From Spirochaetota bacterium (GTDB taxonomy: Bacteria > Spirochaetota > Spirochaetia > DTKZ01): a stretch of DNA of 52,565 bases. Under the pieces are notes generated by a model. The model was not told where the DNA came from. It was given only the letters and a program-made list of their open reading frames with translations, and ran no database searches. This document shows, in pieces, positions 44,256-52,145 of the stretch. The translations under genes were made by a program, and so were the position numbers. The DNA is taken from assembly GCA_026418195.1 (NCBI GenBank), contig JAOABU010000137.1, positions 1 through 52,565 on the forward strand, given 5' to 3'. Every line of letters starts with the position of its first letter. Position 1 is the stretch's first letter.

Positions 44256-44735
44256 TTGAAGCGACTGTTTAATCGGTTCAACAACCTGGAAGAAGTGGTG
44301 TTGGTTATTCTATTCCCCATCATGGTGGTGACGATTTTTGTAGCCACAATGATCCGATATCTCTCCACCCTTTCCCTCGTGTGGGCAGAAGAATTGGCAA
44401 GGTACTGCATGGTATGGATCGGATTCATCGGAGCCAGCCTCGGGATCCAGAAGAACGCCCATATCGGGGTAGAAGCAATCGTGTCCCGGTTACCCGAAAG
44501 ATACAAACCACACCTCTCCCTCTTTCGTACCTCCGTTATCGTTCTCTTCAACGTCCTCATCCTGATTTTTTCTCTTCAGATCATCTGGTCCCAGATACAA
44601 ACCGAACAGGTATCTCCTGCTTTGCGTATTCCCATTAGTGTTGCCTACGGAGCCATCCCTGTCGGAATGGTACTCATGATCCTTCGGGGTATCCAAGGAT
44701 TCAAACAGAATCGATCTTCTTCTACATCCAAGTAG
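44256..44735 (+). CDS. dctQ: TRAP transporter small membrane subunit (DctQ), cassette C
   Basis: A 159-aa protein with four hydrophobic segments. The LVWAEELARYCMVWIGFIGAS block is typical of DctQ (WAEELARY). It starts with TTG at a good distance from AAAGGAGGG, and precedes dctM by 10 bases. Confidence 0.93.
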   Translation: MKRLFNRFNNLEEVVLVILFPIMVVTIFVATMIRYLSTLSLVWAEELARYCMVWIGFIGASLGIQKNAHIGVEAIVSRLPERYKPHLSLFRTSVIVLFNVLILIFSLQIIWSQIQTEQVSPALRIPISVAYGAIPVGMVLMILRGIQGFKQNRSSSTSK

Positions 44736-44745
44736 GAGTCAGCAT

Positions 44746-46029
44746 ATGGAATACATACTTTTTGGATCCTTTGTCATCCTCCTCGTTCTAAACATCCCCA
44801 TTGCCATTGCGCTAGGAATGGCAGGAATCATTGCTCTAGTGTTTGGAGATATGCCTACTCCTCCTCTCCTCATTGCTCAGAGGATGTTCACATCGCTAGA
44901 TTCTTTTCCCTTCATGGCTATTCCCTTTTTCATGCTAGCCGGTGGTTTCATGGAACAAGGCGGGATGTCCCGAAGGTTGGTGAATTTTGCTCAAGCCATC
45001 GTTGGATCCCTCAAAGGGGGTCTAGGGATCATCACCATTGTCTCTTGCGCTTTTTTCGCCGCATTGTCGGGATCCAATCCTGCTACCGTAGCAGCGATTG
45101 GTTCTATCATGATTCCCGCAATGATTCAGGCAGGCTACCCTATGAGTTTTGCGGCTGCCCTTGCCGCCGCAGGAGGGACTTTGGGTGTCGTCATTCCCCC
45201 TAGTATTCCCATGGTAACCTATGGGGTCGTAACCAACACCTCTATTGGAGATCTATTTATTGGGGGACTTTTACCCGGTATCCTTCTAGCCATCGCCCTG
45301 ATTGGAGTGGTGATCTGGAAGGCTCATACGTTAAACCTTCCTCGAGGTGAAAAGAGTTCCCTAGAGAAACTATGGAAAACGGGTAGAGAAGCGATTCTAG
45401 CTCTATTCATGCCTGTAATCATCCTAGGGGGGATTTATGGAGGAATCTTCACCCCTACAGAGGCAGCTGCTGTTGCCGTTGTGTATTCCTTCATCGTAGG
45501 GGTATTCATTTTCAAAGAAATCAACTTGGATCGTACGATTCAGATCATCCTAAAGGCATCGGTTAACACGGCGGTAGTCTTTTTCGTGATCGCCACCTCT
45601 TCTTCCTTCTCCTGGCTTCTTACGTCCCTTCAAGTGCCTGCAAAGGTGGCAGCCGCCATGCTAGAAGTATCTCGAAACCCCTTTATCATCATCCTGTTCC
45701 TGAACGTAGTTCTCCTGTTCTTGGGAGCCATTCTGGAAACGCAAGCCATCATCCTTCTCGTCACTCCCATTATCTTTCCCTTGGCGCAACAACTTGGGAT
45801 CCATCCGATTGTGTTGGGGATCCTTATCGTGGTAAACACGTCCATCGGTATGATCACCCCACCCATGGCGGTAAACTTGTTCGTGGCGTGTAGCTTGACA
45901 GGGCTTACGATCGAAAAAATTTCCCGATCCATTCTCGTATTCCTAGCCGCAGAATTATTGACTCTTATGTTAATCAGTAACGTGCCGTTTCTATCGCTGG
46001 GGCTTTTAAAACTTTTGAGAGGCGGTTAA
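44746..46029 (+). CDS. dctM: TRAP transporter large permease subunit (DctM), cassette C
   Basis: A 427-aa polytopic permease. Signatures: MAIPFFMLAGGFM, GSLKGGLGIITIVSCAFFAALSG, ATVAAIGSIMIPAM, VIPPSIPMVTYG, and PTEAAAVAVVYS. It completes the sigma-54-controlled operon. Its 3' end lies 12 bases before the convergent tRNA gene. Confidence 0.95.
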   Translation: MEYILFGSFVILLVLNIPIAIALGMAGIIALVFGDMPTPPLLIAQRMFTSLDSFPFMAIPFFMLAGGFMEQGGMSRRLVNFAQAIVGSLKGGLGIITIVSCAFFAALSGSNPATVAAIGSIMIPAMIQAGYPMSFAAALAAAGGTLGVVIPPSIPMVTYGVVTNTSIGDLFIGGLLPGILLAIALIGVVIWKAHTLNLPRGEKSSLEKLWKTGREAILALFMPVIILGGIYGGIFTPTEAAAVAVVYSFIVGVFIFKEINLDRTIQIILKASVNTAVVFFVIATSSSFSWLLTSLQVPAKVAAAMLEVSRNPFIIILFLNVVLLFLGAILETQAIILLVTPIIFPLAQQLGIHPIVLGILIVVNTSIGMITPPMAVNLFVACSLTGLTIEKISRSILVFLAAELLTLMLISNVPFLSLGLLKLLRGG

Positions 46030-46041
46030 CCTTCAGGGGTT

Positions 46042-46115
46042 TGGGCCCAGTAGGACTTGAACCTACGACCCGCGGATTATGAGTCCGCCGCTCTAACCAA
46101 CTGAGCTATGGGCCC
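46042..46115 (-). tRNA. tRNA with CAU anticodon (Ile2 or elongator Met)
   Basis: A 74-nt cloverleaf on the minus strand. The acceptor stem GGGCCCA/TGGGCCC is perfect, the D-arm AGCTCAGTTGGTTAGAGC and T-arm GTAGGTTCAAGTCCTAC are canonical, and the anticodon loop reads CTCATAA (anticodon CAU). The CCA end is not encoded. It lacks initiator features (no C1-A72 mismatch, no GGG/CCC anticodon-stem run), so it is either tRNA-Ile2 (lysidine-modified) or elongator Met. The GACTCATAATC anticodon arm favours Ile2. Confidence 0.9.
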
Positions 46116-46125
46116 GGTGAAAAGT

Positions 46126-46155
46126 GTTATGCCACAAACTAGGCTTGGATGTCAA
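46126..46155 (-). promoter_or_regulatory. Promoter of the tRNA gene
   Basis: TTGACA (46150-46155), 18-bp spacer and extended -10 TGGCATAAC (core at 46126-46131) on the minus strand, a few bases ahead of the tRNA 5' end. Confidence 0.55.
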
Positions 46156-46197
46156 TTCAATCCTTGTCTCATACATCCTTCAAGATCCTGGTCAGGT

Positions 46198-46236
46198 AAA
46201 AAAGAGGCAGGAGCCTGTGAAAGGGTCCTGCCTCAC
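46198..46236 (-). terminator. Rho-independent terminator of glnN
   Basis: GAGGCAGGA / TCCTGCCTC form a perfect 9-bp stem with a 13-base loop, followed on the minus strand by TTTTTT. It lies 43 bases after the glnN stop. Confidence 0.88.
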
Positions 46237-46278
46237 CTTGTATGTTTCTGTCTTTTTTCCAGTGCTCTTGCTTAGCTC

Positions 46279-48411
46279 TTAAAGCCTAAATAGCAGATCC
46301 GCATAACTCGGGAAGGGCCAGCGCTCTTTACTAACCATTGTCTCCAGCTTATCCGCATGCACTCGCACTTCCGACATTGCCATAAACACCTTGTTCCTCA
46401 TGAACCGAGCATGGGTAAGGATGTCCGAGTGATGTCCTGCCCCTTCTTCTACAAGAGATTCCAATTCATGGGTCTTTTCTTTCAATAGAGCAGCCTCTTC
46501 AACCAATGTCCTCAGGAAGGATTCATGGGTCCCTAACGGAAGGGAGGAACTTATATCCCGAAGTCGAGAGATGGTGTCTGCTGTATCCTTGATGAAGGAA
46601 AGGACTGCGGGGTAGATCTGCTTGTTCACCATGTTGATCATGGTTTTTGCTTCGATATTGATCTGTTTGATATACCGTTCTTGATAAATAGTATATCTAG
46701 ACTCGAGCTCTTGCTGGCTGAATACTTTGTGTTTCGTAAACAGCTCGATGGAATACGGCTTCACGATTTCGGTCAACGCTTCTACGGTATTGGGAATATT
46801 GGGCAAGCCTCTTCGTTCTGCTTCCTTCACCCATTCAGGAGAGTAGTTGTTCCCGTTGAACACGATTCGTTTATGTGCCCGATACGTTTCCTTCACAATT
46901 TTCTCTACCTCCCGCCGAGGATCGGAGGCAGACTCTAACCTATCCGCAAACTGGGATAGCACCTCTGCCACTGCGGTGTTGAGCACCACATTCGGACCGG
47001 CTACGCTTTCCGAAGAGGGTACCATTCGGAACTCAAACTTGTTCCCCGTAAAAGCGAAGGGGGAGGTTCTATTTCTGTCGGTAAGGTCTTTGGGAAGTTT
47101 CGGCAGGGTGGTAACCCCAATTTCCAGTTTTTCCCCGTTTCGAGCCTCTACCGGTTTTCCGCTTGCTAGCTTTTCCAGAATCTCGGTCAAACTTTCTCCC
47201 AAGAAAATGGATACGATGGCGGGGGGAGCTTCGTTGGCCCCTAATCGATGATCATTCCCGCTATTGGCACAGGACATTCGCAACAGAGCCGCATACGTGT
47301 CTACCGCTTTCAATACCGCCATACAGAACAGTAAGAACTGGGCGTTTTCATGAGGGCTATCCCCGGGATCCAACAGGTTCATTCCATCATCGGTTGCAAT
47401 GGACCAGTTGTTGTGTTTCCCCGAACCATTCACTCCGGCAAAGGGCTTTTCATGGAGAAGGGCTGCAAGGCCATGGCGACTGGCAACCCGTTTCATTGTC
47501 TCCATCACCAATTGGTTCCAGTCACAGGCTACGCTGGTAACAGTGAAAATCGTAGCTAGCTCGAACTGGTTAGGGGCTACTTCGTTGTGCTGAGTTTTAG
47601 CGGAGATCCCTAACTTCCAGAGCTCGTAATTCAACTCTCGCATGAAATCCGCTATCCGCTCCTTGATGTACCCGAAGTAGTGATCTTCCATCTCCTGACC
47701 CTTGGGGGGCATTGCTCCAAATAGGGTCCTCCCGGTCAGCATGAGATCTAAACGCTTGTCAAACAGATCTTTCTCCACGAGGAAATATTCCTGTTCGGGT
47801 CCCAGTGTCGGAATTACTCGCTTAGAACTAGTGTTACCCAGGGCCCGGAGTACCCTAAGGGCTTGTTTGTTCAGGGCCTCCATCGAACGTAGGAGGGGAA
47901 CTTTCTTGTCTAAGGCTTCCCCAGTGTAGGAAACGAAGGCTGTAGGAATGTAGAGGGTGACCCCTGTTTGGTCTTCCTTCAAGAAGGCCGGAGTATTTAC
48001 ATCCCATGCAGTGTAGCCCCGCGCTTCGAAGGTAGACCGTAGTCCTCCAGAAGGAAATGAGGATGCATCTGGTTCTCCTTTTATGAGTTCCTTCCCAGAG
48101 AACTCCATGATAACCCGACCATCCGGTGTGGGGGAAATGAAAGAATCGTGCTTTTCGGCAGTTAAACCCGTCAAAGGCTGAAACCAATGGGTGAAATGGG
48201 TAGCTCCTCTTTCGATGGCCCAGTCACGCATCGCAGCGGCAACGACTTCCGCTACCTCTAGGGTCAACTCCGTTTCCCCGTGTTGCACCCGCTTAAGTTC
48301 CCGATAAATTCCCTTGGGAAGGCGTTCCCTCATCAAGGAATCGTTAAAGGAATTAATTCCATAGATGCTAGGAACAGGTGTACTGACGAAATCAATGGAA
48401 GTCTTGGACAT
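46279..48411 (-). CDS. glnN: Glutamine synthetase type III
   Basis: A 710-aa GSIII enzyme that forms glutamine from glutamate, ammonia and ATP. The family length (about 700-730) and the N-terminal extension are right. Landmarks: TLGPEQEYFLVEKDLF (metal-binding Glu residues), NGSGKHNNWSIAT, NEAPPAIVS and NKFEFRMVPSSESVAGPNVVLNTAV region. The C-terminal part (about 560-700) is a helical addition unique to type III. A GAGGAGAAACAC ribosome binding site precedes ATG, a sigma-54 promoter lies at 48457-48476, and a terminator follows. Confidence 0.97.
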   Translation of the reverse strand: MSKTSIDFVSTPVPSIYGINSFNDSLMRERLPKGIYRELKRVQHGETELTLEVAEVVAAAMRDWAIERGATHFTHWFQPLTGLTAEKHDSFISPTPDGRVIMEFSGKELIKGEPDASSFPSGGLRSTFEARGYTAWDVNTPAFLKEDQTGVTLYIPTAFVSYTGEALDKKVPLLRSMEALNKQALRVLRALGNTSSKRVIPTLGPEQEYFLVEKDLFDKRLDLMLTGRTLFGAMPPKGQEMEDHYFGYIKERIADFMRELNYELWKLGISAKTQHNEVAPNQFELATIFTVTSVACDWNQLVMETMKRVASRHGLAALLHEKPFAGVNGSGKHNNWSIATDDGMNLLDPGDSPHENAQFLLFCMAVLKAVDTYAALLRMSCANSGNDHRLGANEAPPAIVSIFLGESLTEILEKLASGKPVEARNGEKLEIGVTTLPKLPKDLTDRNRTSPFAFTGNKFEFRMVPSSESVAGPNVVLNTAVAEVLSQFADRLESASDPRREVEKIVKETYRAHKRIVFNGNNYSPEWVKEAERRGLPNIPNTVEALTEIVKPYSIELFTKHKVFSQQELESRYTIYQERYIKQINIEAKTMINMVNKQIYPAVLSFIKDTADTISRLRDISSSLPLGTHESFLRTLVEEAALLKEKTHELESLVEEGAGHHSDILTHARFMRNKVFMAMSEVRVHADKLETMVSKERWPFPSYADLLFRL

Positions 48412-48456
48412 GTGTTTCTCCTCTACGGTTTATTAGATGATTCAATGCTCATTTAT

Positions 48457-48476
48457 TTTGCAATAATTATGCCAAC
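48457..48476 (-). promoter_or_regulatory. Sigma-54 promoter of glnN
   Basis: Minus strand TTGGCATAATTATTGCAAAA has GG and GC exactly 10 bases apart (48472-48473 and 48460-48461). The predicted leader is about 35-40 bases. Sigma-54 control of glutamine synthetase fits nitrogen regulation. Confidence 0.8.
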
Positions 48477-48532
48477 AAATCCGTTTTCCCCTATTTCTTT
48501 CTCCATCAAGGAAATAGATATAAACATTGAGT

Positions 48533-48574
48533 TACATTTTAGTGGTTTTTTTTCAAGGAAGCTACTAAAATGTA
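48533..48574 (-). promoter_or_regulatory. Inverted repeat upstream of glnN, activator-site candidate
   Basis: TACATTTTAGT and ACTAAAATGTA are perfect 11-bp arms with a 20-base spacer, 60-100 bases upstream of the glnN sigma-54 promoter. No T-run follows on the minus strand, so an enhancer site is preferred over a terminator for the DUF2156 gene. It does not match the classical NtrC consensus. Confidence 0.5.
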
Positions 48575-48625
48575 TGATTCCGATGTTTGAGCCCACGATC
48601 CTGTAGGATATCGAAGGAACAAGGG

Positions 48626-49513
48626 TTATGCAAGGGGCTTAGCTGGATACACCCGATACTTCTTGACGAATCCCCATGGCCGGTAGGTCATCTTGGCCTG
48701 CCTTAGGCCAGGATCTCCCAAATCCTGTTCCCGATTGATGTACAAAATATACTTAGGTAATGCGGCCGCGAAGGCTTGATTTATGAACTGATAGATGCCT
48801 TTGTACTTATCCAGGGCTTTTTCAAAGTGCACTGCGAAACTTCTTCCCCGAGCCAAAGTCTCACCCAACGTATAGGCAGCAGGCTCGCCTTCCACATAGT
48901 ACAGATATCCCTTCAGGTTTAACACATCCATCAACTCCAGCGCTTCCCGAGCTGCCTGATAATCCCCTTCTTCCGATTTCGATTTTCGCCACTCCTCCAA
49001 CACATAGAATGCATCTTCCAAATGATGTTTCCGCATGGGTCTCTCTTCATACCTGTAATTGTTTAGGAATGCGTTTACCAAGTTCCGCTTCTTATGGTAC
49101 TGCTTCCCGGGCAGGGTAGCTAAGTGTTCACGTAGGTATAGGTAATCGAAATTGTCCCGGTCTTCCTCTATCGTGTATCCCCACTGTTCCAATTGTACCC
49201 TACCTGCATTAGTATCGCTTTCTGAAAGATTCTTTAGATATTCATGGGTTCGGAAGAGATCGGCTAGCAATGCTTCGTCATCGGGTAAACCGCAGGGCAA
49301 CATGAAAAAACACTTGCCTTCCTTTTCTCCTGAAATTACTGCTGTTTGGTTGGGTAACCAGGAAATCCGATACTTGTAGGTGTTTCGGAATAGGTACAAG
49401 CCAGCAAAGGTGAACTCGGAGATCCCATCCTTCAACATGGATAACCGAGGGTGTAGAATGGGGCGCATGGAAAGATCAATGGGTGCAAAGATTGGATAGG
49501 AAGGTATGCTCAT
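48626..49513 (-). CDS. DUF2156 protein (GNAT-like, LPG synthase C-terminal type)
   Basis: A 295-aa soluble protein. The C-terminal half resembles the tandem GNAT-like fold of DUF2156 proteins: KKRNLVNAFLNNY, EGEPAAYTLGE, and YKGIYQFINQAFA followed by NREQDLGDPGLRQAKMTYRPW. Relatives include the catalytic domain of lysyl-phosphatidylglycerol synthase, but this protein has no membrane part, so it may be an aminoacyl or peptidyl transferase. The leader is AT-rich, with no clear ribosome binding site. Confidence 0.85.
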   Translation of the reverse strand: MSIPSYPIFAPIDLSMRPILHPRLSMLKDGISEFTFAGLYLFRNTYKYRISWLPNQTAVISGEKEGKCFFMLPCGLPDDEALLADLFRTHEYLKNLSESDTNAGRVQLEQWGYTIEEDRDNFDYLYLREHLATLPGKQYHKKRNLVNAFLNNYRYEERPMRKHHLEDAFYVLEEWRKSKSEEGDYQAAREALELMDVLNLKGYLYYVEGEPAAYTLGETLARGRSFAVHFEKALDKYKGIYQFINQAFAAALPKYILYINREQDLGDPGLRQAKMTYRPWGFVKKYRVYPAKPLA

Positions 49514-49542
49514 AGTGATATTAAATTAATATAAATACGAGA

Positions 49543-49563
49543 AAAGAACAAATTTTGTTCTTT
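49543..49563 (-). terminator. Perfect AT-rich palindrome at the end of the small ORF
   Basis: AAAGAACAAA-T-TTTGTTCTTT is a perfect 10-bp inverted repeat with a one-base centre, overlapping the stop codon of the ORF at 49562 and preceding the DUF2156 gene. It may be a weak terminator, or an operator for the downstream gene. Confidence 0.4.
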
Positions 49564-49768
49564 ATAGGTTTGCAACAGAATCTAGTTGTTTTATGATCCC
49601 AATCTTTAAAAAGAGCTCAAACAAACAAGCGTTAATGGTTTGATGGAACCGGATGGTGTGAACTCCATCGGAATGGATCGCTTCACATTCCAGTTCATCA
49701 TTTTGCCGATCCAGGATCATAAAGAGATGGAGTAACCCGTCTGTCGTTTCCAAACAGTAGGTTTCCAT
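49562..49768 (-). CDS. Small hypothetical protein
   Basis: A 68-aa acidic protein (METYCLETTDGLLHLFMILD start) with alternating strands and a helix, unlike random frames. No homologue is recognised. Start ATG has only a weak ribosome binding site. It is upstream of the DUF2156 gene on the same strand and divergent from the transglutaminase-like gene. Confidence 0.45.
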   Translation of the reverse strand: METYCLETTDGLLHLFMILDRQNDELECEAIHSDGVHTIRFHQTINACLFELFLKIGIIKQLDSVANL

Positions 49769-49807
49769 ACTTTAATGTTCGGTTAAGTCAGAGTCGATGA
49801 TAAGAGT

Positions 49808-50962
49808 ATGCAAAAGAAATGGCTTCTGCGATGGATTCTTTCCCTGCTATTTCTGGGGAATACATGGGCAGAGAGTGTTCTGGTTTCTGCCTTTGGGTAC
49901 ACGGTAGACCTTCCTCCTGGGTGGTCTGTCCTAGATGCCAAAGATCCCAACCTCATTTCCTTTTCGGATCAATCCCGAAAGGCAGTATTTCAGATTGCGG
50001 TATTCCCCAAAGATTCATTTTCTACAGCCCATGAGATTCTTCAATTCGCCAAGGATACGTTCAAGACTCGTGGAGACGCTGCCTCTTTCCTATTCAATGG
50101 TAGGACTGCCTCCTTCGCAGACTACATGTTCCTAGCGGGGAAATATAAAGCTCGCGGATACTTCGTAGGAATTCAGGGAGAATCCTTAAACTATCTGCTT
50201 ATCGCGTTTGCTTCCGAACCTGCTTATGATGAATATCACGATGTTCTTCTATCCCTCCTAGACAGCTTTTCTCCCGGCGAGGAATCAAGAAGGGCCCCTG
50301 GTCCTATTAGCCAGTTCTATCGGGAGTTTCCGGATCCCCAACCTGTTCAAAAGGAAATACGATTACAGAGTACGACTATCCCTCTAGAAATCGGATCAGG
50401 AGAGATAGAGGCCAACTCTGTAGTAATCGAACGGGAGGCTAGAATATTAACTAGGTACACCCAAAATCCTACCCTCTTCCCCGAAGCCTGGAAGAGGTAC
50501 TACCAGGTAGTGTATCGGGATACCTATCTCAGGTTGAAACCTCTTGCAGACACACTGCTTACTCATCTCCTGAAAAAGGGAGCCTCCCGAAACCAGTTGC
50601 CCGCTATCCTACTATCCTGGATACAGGGGTTCTCTTATTCGCGGAAATCAACCCTTTCGGATTTAGCCTCTCCTTTGGAGGTTGCAGTTACTGCTTCGGG
50701 AGATTGTGATGCTCGGGCTTTACTTTACGTAGCCATCCTCCGGCACTGGGGGTTCGATTCCATTCTCCTGGTTTCCCATACATACCAGCATGCCCTAGCA
50801 GCCGTCGACCAACCAGGACAAGGAGCAAGGTTTCTCTTCGAAGGCAAAGGGTATCTGGTAGCCGAACTAACGGATACGGTACCGCTAGGATTGATCAACA
50901 AGAAGATGGCGGATCCTTCCCAATGGATCGCCATCCCATTCCATGGGAACATTCAACCCTAA
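49808..50962 (+). CDS. Exported transglutaminase-like cysteine protease-fold protein
   Basis: A 384-aa protein with signal peptide (MQKKWLLRWILSLLFLGNTWA). An N-terminal beta-domain (about 25-165, YTVDLPPGWSVL) resembles PsbP/DUF1795-type modules. The C-terminal transglutaminase-like core (about 250-350) has Cys in ASGDCDARALLYVAIL, His in HTYQHALAAVD and a plausible Asp/Glu. Such proteins act as periplasmic peptidases or crosslinking enzymes. It stands alone on the plus strand, convergent with a lipoprotein gene. Confidence 0.8.
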   Translation: MQKKWLLRWILSLLFLGNTWAESVLVSAFGYTVDLPPGWSVLDAKDPNLISFSDQSRKAVFQIAVFPKDSFSTAHEILQFAKDTFKTRGDAASFLFNGRTASFADYMFLAGKYKARGYFVGIQGESLNYLLIAFASEPAYDEYHDVLLSLLDSFSPGEESRRAPGPISQFYREFPDPQPVQKEIRLQSTTIPLEIGSGEIEANSVVIEREARILTRYTQNPTLFPEAWKRYYQVVYRDTYLRLKPLADTLLTHLLKKGASRNQLPAILLSWIQGFSYSRKSTLSDLASPLEVAVTASGDCDARALLYVAILRHWGFDSILLVSHTYQHALAAVDQPGQGARFLFEGKGYLVAELTDTVPLGLINKKMADPSQWIAIPFHGNIQP

Positions 50963-50974
50963 CTCTCACAGAGC

Positions 50975-51832
50975 CTAAAGTGCTCCCCCCATCTCCCGAA
51001 ACGCATAGTATACGTTTCCCATTCCCTGTACTTCCAGACGGGAAAGCACCCGATCCTGAGAGAAATCGGGAAAGGCAATCAGGAGGTGAATCTCTCCTTC
51101 TCCCTGAGCCAGTTCTTTTAAAATTTCTAAGATTTTACCCTTAACCAGAAGTCTAAGAGTCTCTTTCCGAAATCCCCCTTGCTCTACCGCATGCACATCC
51201 GAAGGATTGTAGGGAATCGAAAAGGTTTTCTCACCTTTGGATAGAGCAACCCCTACCACGGAATAGTCTTTCCGTATCACCCAGTACCCATGTTGAATGT
51301 TCAGAAAAAGAGAAAGAGTCCCGTCACGCTTCTCCTCGATGGAAAGGTACACTCTTTGGGCATCCAAGGAGGATATACTTGCATCGAAATACTCAATCCT
51401 TCCATCCGGCTGTCTCGTCTTAACGAGACCACTTCGAATTTCCAGTCCTTTCTGTCCAGTCTCTAGTGATGGTTTTTCCCTAGAACTAGGTTGAGTCGTG
51501 AATCGTAGCTCTTCCAGGACCTTACTCAGGTATTGGTGATCTTCGTTTAACCTGGCAAGATCCCTCTCTAACTGAGCTATTCTATGTTTCCGAGCTTCGT
51601 TGTCCTTTGTAAGCTTTTCCCCCACCTCTCGCAGTTCTTTTAATTCCGTTTCGAGGGAACTGATTCGGCCTATCAATTCTTTCTCTTTTCGTCGGAGTTC
51701 TGTTTCTTCGTTTTTACATACCGAGAGTTCCTTACGAAGGGAGTCGTTTTCCGCTTTCAGACGATTCACTTCTGTTGTCTGACAGGAGAGAACAAGAATC
51801 AGACAACCCAAAACAAGTACCTGTTTCGCCAT
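50975..51832 (-). CDS. Coiled-coil lipoprotein
   Basis: A 285-aa lipoprotein. MAKQVLVLGCLILVLSC gives a lipobox LVLSC. Residues about 22-115 form a long charged coiled coil (heptad repeats of Leu/Ile with Glu/Lys/Arg). The C-terminal half (about 140-280) is a beta-rich domain (YFDASISSLDAQRVYLSI) with no family assigned. ATG 51832 is chosen over the upstream codon at 51859 because it begins the signal peptide. Confidence 0.8.
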   Translation of the reverse strand: MAKQVLVLGCLILVLSCQTTEVNRLKAENDSLRKELSVCKNEETELRRKEKELIGRISSLETELKELREVGEKLTKDNEARKHRIAQLERDLARLNEDHQYLSKVLEELRFTTQPSSREKPSLETGQKGLEIRSGLVKTRQPDGRIEYFDASISSLDAQRVYLSIEEKRDGTLSLFLNIQHGYWVIRKDYSVVGVALSKGEKTFSIPYNPSDVHAVEQGGFRKETLRLLVKGKILEILKELAQGEGEIHLLIAFPDFSQDRVLSRLEVQGMGNVYYAFREMGGAL

Positions 51833-51960
51833 ACCGTCTCCTATCCACAATTTCGGCACGGCCTAAAGATTAGTGAAGGGGGGAGGGAAGGATGGTTTGG
51901 AACGATAAGAGATGATTTGGGGTTCCTGTGGGGCACATGAAAAAGCATATCAGAGAGGGC

Positions 51961-51989
51961 AAAAAAAAAAGGAGAGAAATCCTCTCCTT
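51961..51989 (-). terminator. Strong terminator of the minus-strand small transcript
   Basis: AAGGAGAG-GATTT-CTCTCCTT followed by ten T residues on the minus strand. No coding gene on that strand lies between it and the window's right end, so it must terminate something short. Confidence 0.85.
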
Positions 51990-52051
51990 ACCCCTTTAAA
52001 CCTCCGGGAACCCCCCTCGTGGGAAAATCCCCCTTTCCACCGGTATCCGTG
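51961..52051 (-). ncRNA. Candidate small RNA (about 90 nt)
   Basis: A promoter TTGACG-17 bp-TACACT on the minus strand (52080-52085 and 52057-52062) predicts a start near 52050, and the terminator at 51961-51989 ends the transcript about 90 nt later. The RNA is purine-rich, and has six GGA trinucleotides and short GGG/CCC pairings. No ORF longer than 14 codons is present. It does not resemble 4.5S, 6S or tmRNA by eye. CsrA-sequestering or another antisense role is possible. Confidence 0.5.
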
Positions 52052-52056
52052 CAAAT

Positions 52057-52085
52057 AGTGTAAACCGGAATCGTCCTGTCGTCAA
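52057..52085 (-). promoter_or_regulatory. Promoter of the candidate small RNA
   Basis: TTGACG, exactly 17 bases, then TACACT on the minus strand; four to five of six bases match each consensus hexamer. Confidence 0.6.
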
Positions 52086-52145
52086 ATAGTTTTTTCCTTT
52101 TTTGCCCCCTTGCGAAGGGTTCTGCGCACCGATAGATTGTCCCCT

